Source: Gibbula magus
Lineage: Eukaryota > Mollusca > Gastropoda > Trochida > Trochidae
Assembly (NCBI GenBank): GCA_936450465.1
Contig: OW388302.1
Location: 55,742,959-55,806,958, forward strand
Direction of reading: 5' to 3'
DNA length: 64,000 bases
Shown: positions 23,201-38,200 of the stretch, piece by piece
How the letters are laid out: the number at the start of each line of letters is the position of its first letter
How positions within the stretch are numbered: position 1 is the stretch's first letter
Notes under the pieces: generated by a model
Told to the model about the DNA's origin: nothing
Seen by the model: the letters and a program-made list of their open reading frames with translations, nothing else
Database searches by the model: none
Position numbers and translations under genes: made by a program

Positions 23201-26200
23201 ATTTGTATTACAAATCCCCATTGTATACCATTCTCATGCATGTTAATCCCCCTGATTGAGTCTCCTCACCATTGTTTTGTTTGCTATATAAATGTACCAT
23301 ATTTTTGTTATTTCCTTATATTCCACCTGATGAAGGAGTGAGTATGTACTCCGAAACGTCGTGTATTTTCAAATTTAAGAAGTTGTTATCCAGAAAATCT
23401 TCATGTTCTTATGTATACCACTTCTAAATGCCCTTCAAAGACCTGAAACAACTGTGTATTCTGTAACTGTCAGTCTTGTCCACCCAAATTACAACGGAAG
23501 TGTAAGCAATGCGTCAAGATCGAATTAGAAAATGAAAATACACAAGTTACATAGATATTAAATAGATATTAAGTCCTCTGCTAGTATAACTTGTACTTGC
23601 TCACCAGGTTTATATGGCAAGATGACAAGAGCCGGCATCAATAAACTTTGTAAAATTTTCAACTTCTCCCCAAGAACTGCTGCACCCAAAGGTTGATAGT
23701 TTATGGAGAGATATAACATGAACCTAGGTGATTAGCTGTTTCACATTAAACAATAGATTTTGGCGCATTAACATTGCGTTTAGTCCACCGAGCTGTATAA
23801 ATGGGTACCTGAACACGGTAAGCACGGACCTATAGCTAGGAAGCTATCAGTAGTGACATCGACAGTGAAATTCTTTCAGTGTTTATAATGTAAGTAAAAT
23901 GTTGAAAAGCATATACTAGTAATTAAAAAAATCCATATTATTATTCAGCTTAACCAGTCTATGACAACAAGCCTTATATTGACCAGATGTTGTGTTTGGC
24001 CACATGACAGTTGTGTCAATGGGTTTGTATTCCATCACTCACCCCATGTTGCAGGTATGGCGGACACCAGGTACAGGCGCTGCCGGAAGGATCTACAAAG
24101 GTCCACCTGCGTCAGTTGTCCTGTACGGGGAAGGAAACCAACATCGGTCTGTGTAAGGGTTACGAGATGTCTCACAGCAACGACTGTGGCGACGACCCAC
24201 CCACAACGTGGACACTCGACTGCTCAGGTGACCAGATAGACCTTGAATAGTAAATGTTTCTGTCCATACATGGCTGCAAGTAAGGCACTTTAGGTTCTTA
24301 TTGGAGTTTGTGTATCTGATTGATTTTACAACACCAATGCCTAAGTTTGAGTATTTCCCCAGTGCTCCACTACTACTTGGGGTGATTGAGCTCCCTGTAT
24401 AAACATGACTGCAGGCGGGGTGCAAGAAATTTCGGATATTTATAATTTAGGTTGTGTGTACTTTGTCTTTACGACACGGGTGCCTCAATGTTTGTATATC
24501 TCAGGCTCACGTGTGTCCTAACTGTTGCCTCATTAAACTCGTAATTTGAGATATATTCAATGTACTTTTGGTCTAGTCGGTTTAACATGGTTCAGCTTTG
24601 ATTGTAGGTATATTAATCTGGTAACTATAACCTGTTGGTGCGAACGGCAATATTCCTTCAATTATACTTTAAAAGTACTGTTTGTCCCTTCAAACGTTAA
24701 TAATTGTACACGTGTGTGTAGGAGGGATTCAGGTACGTCTAGTGGGGGGAGAGAACCCTCTTGAAGGCAAGGTGGAGATCTACAACGGTGGCAGATGGTC
24801 GCCAGTGCTGGGTACACAGGTGCAGGTCGAGGAGGCACGGGTCCTGTGTGCTTCTCTCGGTTACCAGTGAGTTCTACATTTTTACATATGCAATATTAAT
24901 ATTAATTTAATGAGACGTAACCATTGAATTCACCGTTGGTGTTGACATACCTCAAAAACTTCTAATTAAAATGATAATATGCCTTTGTGGTTTATGTCTC
25001 CTTAGTGCGTGTGTCGATTATAAATTAGCAATGTATTTTTTTAAACAGAACGAACCACGCCCTGGTGCTACCTATAAACAGTAAGGGTGCAGGCACCTCA
25101 CCGGAAGTTAACAGTCTCTCGTGCTTAAGCTCATATAAACACATCTCGCAGTGTACACTGTCAACTCCAGCTGCAAATGCTAGTCCTACAGCCGCGGCCA
25201 TCAAGTGCTTCAGTGAGTTTGTTTGTTGTATAATTGTTAATGTCATTGTTCACTGACAACCACCTGCATATTAAAAGATGATACTAAACGACCTTCCATT
25301 TAATACCATTTATATACCCCCGCCTTACAACGTAAGTGGGGGTATATAGCGTTCATTCTGTCCGTTTGTCCGTCCGTCTGTCCATCCGTCACAAAACTTT
25401 GTGCAGAGCATATTTCTCAAACTATACATGCTAGCTTCACCAAACTTGCTACACATGTTAGCCATGATCTCTAGTTGTGCCTTTTGAGGGTAAGATCAAT
25501 TTCTGAATTAAATGTTTTCGGTTTCCATGGAAACATGACCAAACAGTGACTCAATAAGGAAATCCAGTGTGGAACTGATTTCCTAAACTATTCATTCTAG
25601 CTACACCAAACTTCATACAAATGTCAACCATGCTGCCTTTTTTGGTTGGTTGGGCTGGTTATTTAAACGAGTATTTCTGTAATTTAACAATTTGACAAAG
25701 TAACAATTTTGTACTGGATGATTCCATACACTGTTGTAACACAGGTACATCTGGCAGGGGCGGGTTTGCCTGAGTGTCCCCAACCTCAATTGCTTAAATA
25801 ATCAGCTCCATCTTCTATACACTCTCCAGACTGCAGCCAGTTGTTTACTGGAGAGTCAGGTCAGATCCTCTCCCCTGGGTACCCGGGTACTGCCAGTGAG
25901 TACACAGACTGTCTGTACCACATCCAACCTAACGGCTCTGCCGCTCTCTACAAGATGTTCTACAACAGGTTACAGCTCGGCAACAATGATATTCTACAGG
26001 TAAGTAACCACGATTTCTTTTTACACCTTCTTCGATTTGACGATACACGACGTATATGATGCATATTCACATGCTCCGAAACGCATATTTTCTCATAAAG
26101 AATTTTTTGTTCATATGAATTCGACTTCTAAATGCCCCGAAGCAATTGATCCCTCGGATAGCCTTTGAGATTTGTGGTTGTATGTGGATCGCACTCTCTG

Positions 26201-29200
26201 CATTATAACAAATTATTGTTCATTTTTGGGAAATAGTTCATATTGCAGAAATTGTGTTGTCCCAAATATGATAATGTTTCACTTGTTCCTGATTTAAATG
26301 ACATTCATTTCTAAATTCGATACGGCTGATAGTATTCAGAACAACCAATTACGATTAAACTGCACTGTCAGTTGTGAACTTAAGGTTTTTTAGCCATCTA
26401 GTATCCTTGACATACTAATATTATGTTTCATTTTCGAGACAGCGTGGTGGCTTTTATACATTATGCTATCTAATGATTAGTCAATCATCATATGCACATT
26501 TTCATATCATTCATAATTAAAAATCAAAGCCCAAGCTCTTGATCCTATGATACCAAGAATACAACGACAGTTCCTGGCAATACAGATGACCTTGCTATCT
26601 TTATCAAACTGCGTTCGTCCGACGTATGTTGAAACAACTGACGGTGCAACACCTGTACTGCTACAATGGCCTGTTCCGTTTCTTAAAGATAATAAAATCT
26701 CTCTCTTTGTTTCTATGTTAATTCGATCATTCATATAGACAATGCTTTCAAGTAAACAAAACACATGTATACGATTATTTCGAAGCGTCAACTACTTACT
26801 AAGATATGGCCATTCAAAGTGAGTAAAATTGGCCAGCCAATCATCCCAATCCTTAAACAGTCTGCCGGGCCGCCGTTAGCTTTCGTTAGCGATGTGACGT
26901 CATACACAGGAGTTGCTTAATGAAATCCGTAGGCGATTTGTCGATTTTCGTCGATAATTCGTTTAAAACATATTAAGAACGTTTCGACATTACAAGTTTC
27001 CGATAGAATGGGTATCTGTGCGTCCGTTGGGAGTAATTTCGGAGTTTTTGGAGTATTTTTCGATATTCAATCACTTTTGATTTGATTTGTTCTTTTCCCA
27101 TTCGGGTGGAGTGTTAGGCTATCTTATAGGCTACAATATGTTTTGAAATGAATAACTGACAATCCAAAAATAAAAAAATACCCTGCAATTTTCTAAAATT
27201 ATAACGTCATTATTAGTTAATTTTTTGTTGTGCTTGATTTTGTGTTTGAAGAGGCGTATCGTTTCAAATCTACTGCATCATTATTTCTCATGGTGATTTT
27301 ATATTGCTAATAGAATAGTTACATTATAACTAAGAAAATCATATCATTTTCATCATTGTTACTGGTTTACACATTTTTTAGATACAAATATTCGGGCTAT
27401 CTTTAAATCTATAGTCGTGTACATTTACAATTACTTAGATTAGGTGTAATACCACTGACCTAACATAAACATTCATTAGATTATAGCATTGCATGAGCTT
27501 TACTAAAAAAACATCAGCATGATATAAAACAGGCTTTGCATTTCATATTGCATGTATTGTTTGGTGATCAATTCATATGTTTTTGGAAATAAAATAATGT
27601 TTAAATCACATCGGATAAAAATATGGAAAATGTATCTTTCCCATTTTCAAATGAAAGAATTGGAACTATAGAACTTTGATCAACTCGCCATGGCCTTGTG
27701 TTGTTTGGTTTGCAATTTAAAAAATATTACTCTGGCTATAGTTCAGTCGTGTAGATTTCCCCTCTTATTTAATATGTAACCAAGTTAGAGTGTCAATAAC
27801 GCAACTACACCACTTATTGCATATCGTTACATTGATAAACACAAATATGGAAAATGTATTTTGTTATTTCGCAAATGGACGAATGTGAAAATAAAAATTA
27901 TTCAACATACCCATGAGTCAATGAATGAGGCGTGTTAATACCGTTATAATTTGTATAAAATGTGTAATAGATCTCTGATCATCTGACATGCGTGCCGCCG
28001 CAATATTGGGCGATGATAAGAATTGTTCCAAAACACATTGCAGAATTATGGATCCAGCAATGGTCACATCACGTATTAAACAGTCTGCTGCAATTTGTAG
28101 TACGTTTTACGGGGCGTGTATATATGTAATTTTGTTGTATAAGGACAAAGGTAAATATGTTATTTAAGCAGTTATGTAAGGCTAATTCAAGTGGATTCTG
28201 TCATTAGACGCCAAGCGACTCCTGTGTATTACGTCACAAGGCCTAGCACGCAGTATTCGCTCTTGCCTTAAGTTTTACGAGGCGTAATTGAGTGGCGTTC
28301 TGAAAAGGCCTTATAAAAGGTGTTTATTGGTTGAATTGACATCCTCATCATCTTTGAATATGCTTGAATAAATACCGAAAAGTGATATGGTCCAGGTTTG
28401 TGGGTTTTTAAAGAGTGTTCGGTAGTGTCGACACTATGCTTAAGCCATCTAAGATCTGCTTATGTTTTATTGTAGGTTTCCGAGAACCCAATCACAGGTC
28501 CGTTCACAGAGTACACGAAATCCTCCCTTCCCGGCCTCCATCTGTTCAAGAAGGACCTCTATATCCGGTTCCTAACTTCCTGTTGCGGACCCCGCAGTTT
28601 CTACATCAGATGGGAACGTATGTGAACATCGGGTATTTTATGAAGGCGCAATATCCGCTGCGTTTTATAAAGGAGAACATCACAATGAAAATGATTGACA
28701 TAACAAAGACATCTATAAATAATTATATATATAAATAACCCGTCATTAATCTTTACTTTTTAATCCACCACCCGAACGTTTTCAAATGTCTACCAAAACC
28801 CCACACGAGGGTTTACTCTGACCTATATATCGCCATACGTTTTAAATACAAAGGTGAAAACAATCGTGAAAATGATCAAGCCCTCGTGATCTAAGTTTGA
28901 GGCGCACATAAAATATTTCAATTTTGGGAACCGAGCAGAATAGACAGCAACGATAGAAACAAACAATTTTCTCATAATCACAAATCCTCCGTGGTCTAGT
29001 AGGATAGTATTGGGCTACAAATAGGATGGTTTCCCCAATGTCAACTATACAAGTTTTAAACGTGTAAATAAGTACCTAACTGAACAGGAGATTAACGTTA
29101 TATGGAGTAACGTCTTTCAATTAGATTGTAAACTTTAGGTCTTACCATATGTTGAAAATTAACTTACTGTGAGGTTAACTTTCAACGGTTGGTGAAACCT

Positions 29201-32200
29201 CTCGTCGGAGTAAAACATTAAAGTTCGTAGTGAAACCTACTCAAAGATCATAACAGGAAGTGAAATTACCTCACAATGTATAGAGGTTATCATGAGAGTG
29301 TGTTTTGGGATGGTCAATATCCTGCATTAGGAATAAACATTGTATTTTGCGAGCCTTGGCGAGCTAAATACATTGTGTTTATTTCTAATGCAGGATATTT
29401 ACCATCCCAAAACACACGAGCATGATAACTTCTTAATAATACAATGTCATTCTTCATTCATTTTGCGCAAAACAGCATGACAACATTAATTTCAAAGTTG
29501 AACTTTACTGTAACTACGCGTATTGATATATGCAGATGAACTGCGTGCTATTCCAACAGTAAAATGACACAAAATAACGCCTCCTAAATTATGCTTTCAG
29601 TGAAAATAATTGTTATTTTTGGCATGATCATAATATTCAATGTTTATAATACGTTTTCAAATAAAAAAAATTAAAGGTGAGGACAGCGAATTTGAACTCG
29701 CGTCCTTTCGTGTAATCATGAGTATAGGGGAGTCCATCTTGAAAGAGCGAGAGCTGCTTCCCTTCCGCCCGGTTGCAAATGGCGACTCACCCATCACACG
29801 GAGAGCTAAACTGAATGTTAGGCAGCGAATTCTAGTAGCAATTTGAAGCTAATCGTCTATTAAACAATTCTGGTTCGAGTGTCAAGCAGTCACATACAAA
29901 AAAATCAAAATGGCCGCCAAAATCCAAAATGGCTGCCGATATCCAGCTTTTTTGGGAACACGCCTCAAAACCTTTGTGCTATTGAACCTAGAATAGTGAT
30001 TTTGGACTCAAAAGTTTCGTTTTTAGTACCAATTTGAAGCTAATGGTCTATTAAACAATTCTGGTTCGAGTGTCAAGCAGTCAGATACAAAAAATTCAAA
30101 ATGGCCGCCAAAATCCAGAATGGCTGCCGATATCCAGCTTTTTTGGGATTACGCCTCATAAACTTTGTGCTATTGAACCTAGAATGGTTATTTTGGACTC
30201 TTAACATAGGTTTGCATCTATAAGTAAATATTTAAGAATGACAAAAACATGATTGGAACATATCTTCACTTTAATTGAGTCATATTGCCAAGATGATGCT
30301 TACAAACGTGCTTGAAAAACTCCTTGAAGAATATACATTCAATAACAAAATGACTAACAATTAACCAAGCCCCCTATTTCAGTATTGGCAATTGTTCTAG
30401 TCCAGCTATTTCTCGCATGTGCACTTGCACTGCCGTGTGCACTTCAACTTTGCCTTCACACACTTGCACAGTGGAACAGTGAAGATTGACGTTCGATAAA
30501 TGAATGTGACTCAAACTGCCTTTGTTACCTGTGAGTATCTGTAAATAGTTTGCTCGGTAGATTTCAACTCGCGATGACCATGTAACCACTGGTTGATGAT
30601 AATAAACAAAGTTTGCCGCACCATGCAGTGCACACTGTTTGTTTTGTCATTTCTCAAATTAATGTATATTAAATAAAGCATGTATATTTAAATGAAGCTG
30701 TTTCGCTGTTACGACAATTTACGGTTTTTTTTACAGGCGTTCGCAATGTTAATGCATTTGACGTCATTAACAAAAGAAGTTCCGTCACTTGACCTCTGTA
30801 ATTTGCATCTTTATCCGTATATGACCCCAACGGATACCGAAAATATCCGTAGCCTTTATCCTGCCGAGAACACCATCCATTGTATGATAAATAGAGTTAT
30901 CCTGTTTTGGAGTGAAATTTGCTTCAAAATTTACTAAATGTAGATTAGTTTTATCATCAAGTGAACACAAACTCTAACCATTCCAGTGTTACGTGTTTTG
31001 TTTAACAGCACATCAGACGAAACACTGAAAGTATCTGTAAAAAAGTTTACAAACGTTGGCATTATATTAGTTTGGAACAGTTACCAAAAGTGAGTGGCCA
31101 AAATAGATTGATGGATGTATAGATGTAGATACAGAGGATAGCCACACAGATATAGAGACTGTAAAACCCCATAAACCAGCTAAACTTTGTCTTTTATTTT
31201 AACTTTGCTTAATGTCTGTGTCTGTTGTCCGTGTTAGCGGTGACCCTGGAGAGCACAGTGCAGCTGACGTGTACAGACACGTACATGAAGGTGGGGGTAA
31301 ACATCACGGAGCTAAGGTGGCTGTACCCCGACACCAACCCCGCCTACATCTCACTCGTCAACGAGGGCTGCACCGGCTCCTACTCAGGGGACACGTGGAC
31401 CATCACCAACCAGCACACAGACTGCTTTACTAATAGGAAGGTAGGTATATCATACACATGGAGGATACTACTTAAGAAATAGATAAACTGGTATAAATGC
31501 CGGAGCTTGTCGACGGCATTTATCCTACAGTTTAACTTGAACTTTCAAACCGTTTATAAGCCACTGAACAAACACATTATGAAATCTATTTCTAATAAAT
31601 TCAAACTTTGAAATTTAAGCGATTTCTAATCAGTAAATAAACTTTTGAATATAAATAATCTCTGCAAAAAGTGTACAGTGCATGATAAAACATATGTTAA
31701 GCATTGTCTTAGATCATGCGCTAAACGTCAGGTTATGAAGGTTATCCTTTTCAGCTGTCAGTCTTGTGTTTATGAGAATGTATACCGGTCACATGACCTT
31801 GTTTAATCCAATCAGCAGAGTGCATATCGCTTAAATTTCAAAGTCTGAATTTATACGACCATACATTTAATATAATTTTTTATTGAACGAGTTGATTATT
31901 TGGTAATAAACGAGCGAAAGCGAGTTTGATAACAACACATTGACGAGATAATGCGAACCAGGGACAGCTGGCATAACCATCGCAGGACAAAAAGTGGTGG
32001 AATGCGCTTGCCGGATTCTTCAGGATCCGCTAATATTTGGGAGAATCCGGAAGGATCTGGCAAATGGGTTCCACCACTTTTTGTCCCGTGCATCATTACG
32101 ATGTGTGGACACAGCTGTAACAGTTCAATGTCCAAGCATAAGTCATGCTACGATCCTGTGTCAACACTTATCCATGCTTCTATCCAACTATTTTCTTTGA

Positions 32201-35200
32201 TAACTTAAAAACACGCACGTATGATTAATGTACATTAGAAGCAATTGGGGTTACATCCTTTAGCAGACAACCATCTATAGTGACTAGAATGAAGCCCCCC
32301 ACATGAAGACCTCGATACACATTGTCGATTAGAATGCGCTGTTGTTATTATGCCCCCTCAATGTTAGTATTTGTTCCTTGTTACAGATAGACAGCCGGGA
32401 GGTGACGTACAGTAACGCTCTGATCTACAAGGAGATAGGGAGCGGACCAATCGTCAGGGAGCACAGGTGGAGGGTCGACATGGACTGTGCCTTTAACCGG
32501 GACATTACGGTATGGGCTGGACATAAGAGGAACACCACTTTAGGAGATATATATATATATATATATATATATGTTTTATGCTGTGAAACATAACGCTAGA
32601 AGATGAACAGTGACTGATCCTCTTACACTGTGTGCAAACTCACAAACCACTGTGTTGAATACCATTTTAAGTTGACATGTAATTAATTTAAAGAGATAAG
32701 TATGTTCTTGATTATTTTTCAAAACATTAACTCATTCAGTTATTAATTTAAAATTGTATGATAATGTACTCTAAATGAAACATTTAATCAACTTAGTATT
32801 TTTGTAGATGCAATATGGTGTACGGGAAAGAAAAAATAAAACGGGACTTTATACATGGAAATAAGAATTGATATGTATGCTGTCAGCTTTTGTTACGTGA
32901 ATCGAGCCAGTTCATACATATTGACCTCCTTACTGTTAGATAGGATATCTTCTCAATGCTTCTTGTTCATATTGACCTCCTTACTGTTAGATATATATAT
33001 ATAGGATATCTATCTTCTCAATGCTTCTTGTTCATATTGACCTCCTTACTGTTAGATAGGATATCTTCTCAATGCTTCTTGTTCATATTGACCTCCTTAC
33101 TGTTAGATAGGATATCTTCTCAATGCTTCTTGTTCATATTGACCTCCTTACTGTTAGATAGGATATCTTCTCAATGCTTCTTGTTCATATTGACCTCCTT
33201 ACTGTTAGATAGGATATCTTCTCAATGCTTCTTGTTCATATTGACCTCCTTACTGTTAGATAGGATATCTTCTCAATACTTCTTGTTCATATTGACCTCC
33301 TTACTGTTAGATATATATATATAGGATATCTATCTTCTCAATGCTTCTTGTTCATATTGACCTCCTTACTGTTAGATATATATATATAGGATATCTATCT
33401 TCTCAATGCTTCTTGTTCATATTGACCTCCTAACTGTTAGATAGGATATCTTCTCAATGCTTCTTGTTCATATTGACCTCCTTACTGTTAGATAGGATAT
33501 CTTCTCAATGCTTCTTGTTCATATTGACCTCCTTACTTTTAGATAGGATATCTTCTCAATGCTTCTTGTTCATATTGACCTCCTTACTGTTAGATAGGAT
33601 ATCTTCTCAATGCTTCTTGTTCATATTGACCTCCTTACTGTTAGATAGGATATCTTCTCAATGCTTCTTGTTCATATTGACCTCCTTACTGTTAGATAGG
33701 ATATCTTCTCAATGCTTCTTGTTCATATTGACCTCCTTACTGTTAGATAGGATATCTTCTCAATGCTTCTTGTTCATATTGACCTCCTTACTGTTAGATA
33801 TATATATATAGGATATCTATCTTCTCAATGCTTCTTGTTCATATTGACCTCCTTACTGTTAGATATATATATATAGGATATCTATCTTCTCAATGCTTCT
33901 TGTTCATATTGACCTCCTTACTGTTAGATAGGATATCTTCTCAATGCTTCTTGTTCATATTGACCTCCTTACTGTTAGATAGGATATCTTCTCAATGCTT
34001 CTTGTTCATATTGACCTCCTTACTTTTAGATAGGATATCTTCTCAATGCTTCTTGTTCATATTGACCTCCTTACTGTTAGATATATATATATATAGGATA
34101 TCTATCTTCTCAATGCTTCTTGTTCATATTGACCTCCTTACTGTTAGATAGGATATCTTCTCAATGCTTCTTGTTCATATTGACCTCCTTACTGTTAGAT
34201 ATATATATATAGGATATCTATCTTCTCAATGCTTCTTGTTCATATTGACCTCCTTACTGTTAGATAGGATATCTTCTCAATGCTTCTTGTTCATATTGAC
34301 CTCCTTACTGTTAGATAGGATATCTTCTCAATGCTTCTTGTTCATATTGACCTCCTTACTGTTAGATATATATATATAGGATATCTATCTTCTCAATGCT
34401 TCTTGTTCATATTGACCTCCTTACTGTTAGATAGGATATCTTCTCAATGCTTCTTGTTCATATTGACCTCCTTACTGTTAGATATATATATATAGGATAT
34501 CTATCTTCTCAATGCTTCTTGTTCATATTGACCTCCTTACTGTTAGATATATATATATAGGATATCTATCTTCTCAATGCTTCTTGTTCATATTGACCTC
34601 CTTACTGTTAGATATATATATATAGGATATCTATCTTCTCAATGCTTCTTGTTCATATTGACCTCCTTACTGTTAGATAGGATATCTTCTCAATGCTTCT
34701 TGTTCATATTGACCTCCTTACTGTTAGATATATATATATAGGATATCTATCTTCTCAATGCTTCTTGTTCATATTGACCTCCTTACTGTTAGATAGGATA
34801 TCTTCTCAATGCTTCTTGTTCATATTGACCTCCTTACTGTTAGATAGGATATCTTCTCAATGCTTCTTGTTCATATTGACCTCCTTACTGTTAGATATAT
34901 ATATATAGGATATCTATCTTCTCAATGCTTCTTGTTCATATTGACCTCCTTACTGTTAGATAGGATATCTTCTCAATGCTTCTTGTTCATATTGACCTCC
35001 TTACTGTTAGATATATATATATAGGATATCTATCTTCTCAATGCTTCTTGTTCATATTGACCTCCTTACTGTTAGATAGGATATCTTCTCAATGCTTCTT
35101 GTTCATATTGACCTCCTTACTGTTAGATAGGATATCTTCTCAATGCTTCTTGTTCATATTGACCTCCTTACTGTTAGATAGGATATCTTCTCAATGCTTC

Positions 35201-38200
35201 TTGTTCATATTGACCTCCTTACTGTTAGATAGGATATCTTCTCAATGCTTCTTGTTCATATTGACCTCCTTACTGTTAGATATATATATATAGGATATCT
35301 ATCTTCTCAATGCTTCTTGTTCATATTGACCTCCTTACTGTTAGATATATATATATAGGATATCTATCTTCTCAATGCTTCTTGTTCATATTGACCTCCT
35401 TACTGTTAGATATATATATATAGGATATCTATCTTCTCAATGCTTCTTGTTCATATTGACCTCCTTACTGTTAGATAGGATATCTTCTCAATGCTTCTTG
35501 TTCATATTGACCTCCTTACTGTTAGATATATATATATAGGATATCTATCTTCTCAATGCTTCTTGTTCATATTGACCTCCTTACTGTTAGATAGGATATC
35601 TTCTCAATGCTTCTTGTTCATATTGACCTCCTTACTGTTAGATAGGATATCTTCTCAATGCTTCTTGTTCATATTGACCTCCTTACTGTTAGATATATAT
35701 ATATAGGATATCTATCTTCTCAATGCTTCTTGTTCATATTGACCTCCTTACTGTTAGATAGGATATTTTCTCAATGCTTCTTGTTCATATTGACCTCCTT
35801 ACTGTTAGATAGGATATCTTCTCAATGCTTCTTGTTCATATTGACCTCCTTACTGTTAGATATATATATATATAGGATATCTATCTTCTCAATGCTTCTT
35901 GTTCATATTGACCTCCTTACTGTTAGATATATATATATATAGGATATCTATCTTCTCAATGCTTCTTGTTCATATTGACCTCCTTACTGTTAGATAGGAT
36001 ATCTTCTCAATGCTTCTTGTTCATATTGACCTCCTTACTGTTAGATATATATATATAGGATATCTATCTTCTCAATGCTTCTTGTTCATATTGACCTCCT
36101 TACTGTTAGATAGGATATCTTCTCAATGCTTCTTGTTCATATTGACCTCCTTTCTGTTAGATAGGATATCTTCTCAATGCTTCTTGTTCATATTGACCTC
36201 CTTACTGTTAGATATATATATATAGGATATCTATCTTCTCAATGCTTCTTGTTCATATTGACCTCCTTACTGTTAGATATATATATATAGGATATCTATC
36301 TTCTCAATGCTTCTTGTTCATATTGACCTCCTTACTGTTAGATATATATATATAGGATATCTATCTTCTCAATGCTTCTTGTTCATATTGACCTCCTTAC
36401 TGTTAGATAGGATATCTTCTCAATGCTTCTTGTTCATATTGACCTCCTTACTGTTAGATATATATATATAGGATATCTATCTTCTCAATGCTTCTTGTTC
36501 ATATTGACCTCCTTACTGTTAGATAGGATATCTTCTCAATGCTTCTTGTTCATATTGACCTCCTTACTGTTAGATATATATATATAGGATATCTATCTTC
36601 TCAATGCTTCTTGTTCATATTGACCTCCTTACTGTTAGATATATATATATAGGATATCTATCTTCTCAATGCTTCTTGTTCATATTGACCTCCTTACTGT
36701 TAGATATATATATATAGGATATCTATCTTCTCAATGCTTCTTGTTCATATTGACCTCCTTACTGTTAGATAGGATATCTTCTCAATGCTTCTTGTTCATA
36801 TTGACCTCCTTACTGTTAGATATATATATATAGGATATCTATCTTCTCAATGCTTCTTGTTCATATTGACCTCCTTACTGTTAGATAGGATATCTTCTCA
36901 ATGCTTCTTGTTCATATTGACCTCCTTACTGTTAGATAGGATATCTTCTCAATGCTTCTTGTTCATATTGACCTCCTTACTGTTAGATATATATATATAG
37001 GATATCTATCTTCTCAATGCTTCTTGTTCATATTGACCTCCTTACTGTTAGATAGGATATCTTCTCAATGCTTCTTGTTCATATTGACCTCCTTACTGTT
37101 AGATATATATATATAGGATATCTATCTTCTCAATGCTTCTTGTTCATATTGACCTCCTTACTGTTAGATATATATATATAGGATATCTATCTTCTCAATG
37201 CTTCTTGTTCTTATTGACCTCCTTACTGTTAGATATATATATATATAGGATATCTATCTTCTCAATGCTTCTTGTTCATATTGACCTCCTTACTGTTAGA
37301 TAGGATATCTTCTCAATGCTTCTTGTTCATATTGACCTCCTTACTGTTAGATATATATATATAGGATATCTATCTTCTCAATGCTTCTTGTTCATATTGA
37401 CCTCCTTACTGTTAGATAGGATATCTTCTCAATGCTTCTTGTTCATATTGACCTCCTTACTGTTAGATAGGATATCTTCTCAATGCTTCTTGTTCATATT
37501 GACCTCCTTACTGTTAGATATATATATATAGGATATCTATCTTCTCAATGCTTCTTGTTCATATTGACCTCCTTACTGTTAGATAGGATATTTTCTCAAT
37601 GCTTCTTGTTCATATTGACCTCCTTACTGTTAGATAGGATATCTTCTCAATGCTTCTTGTTCATATTGACCTCCTTACTGTTAGATATATATATATATAG
37701 GATATCTATCTTCTCAATGCTTCTTGTTCATATTGACCTCCTTACTGTTAGATATATATATATAGGATATCTATCTTCTCAATGCTTCTTGTTCATATTG
37801 ACCTCCTTACTGTTAGATAGGATATCTTCTCAATGCTTCTTGTTCATATTGACCTCCTTACTGTTAGATATATATATATAGGATATCTATCTTCACAATG
37901 CTTCTTGTTCATATTGACCTCCTTACTGTTAGATAGGATATCTTCTCAATGCTTCTTGTTCATATTGACCTCCTTACTGTTAGATAGGATATCTTCTCAA
38001 TGCTTCTTGTTCATATTGACCTCCTTACTGTTAGATAGGATATCTTCTCAATGCTTCTTGTTCATATTGACCTCCTTACTGTTAGATATATATATATATA
38101 GGATATCTATCTTCTCATTGCTTCTTGTTCATATTGACCTCCTTACTGTTAGATATATATATATAGGATATCTATCTTCTCATTGCTTCTTGTTAATGCT

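Noticed and set aside
28976..29010. A-box-like TGGTCTAGTAGGATAG
   Set aside because: No B box follows within SINE or tRNA distance.
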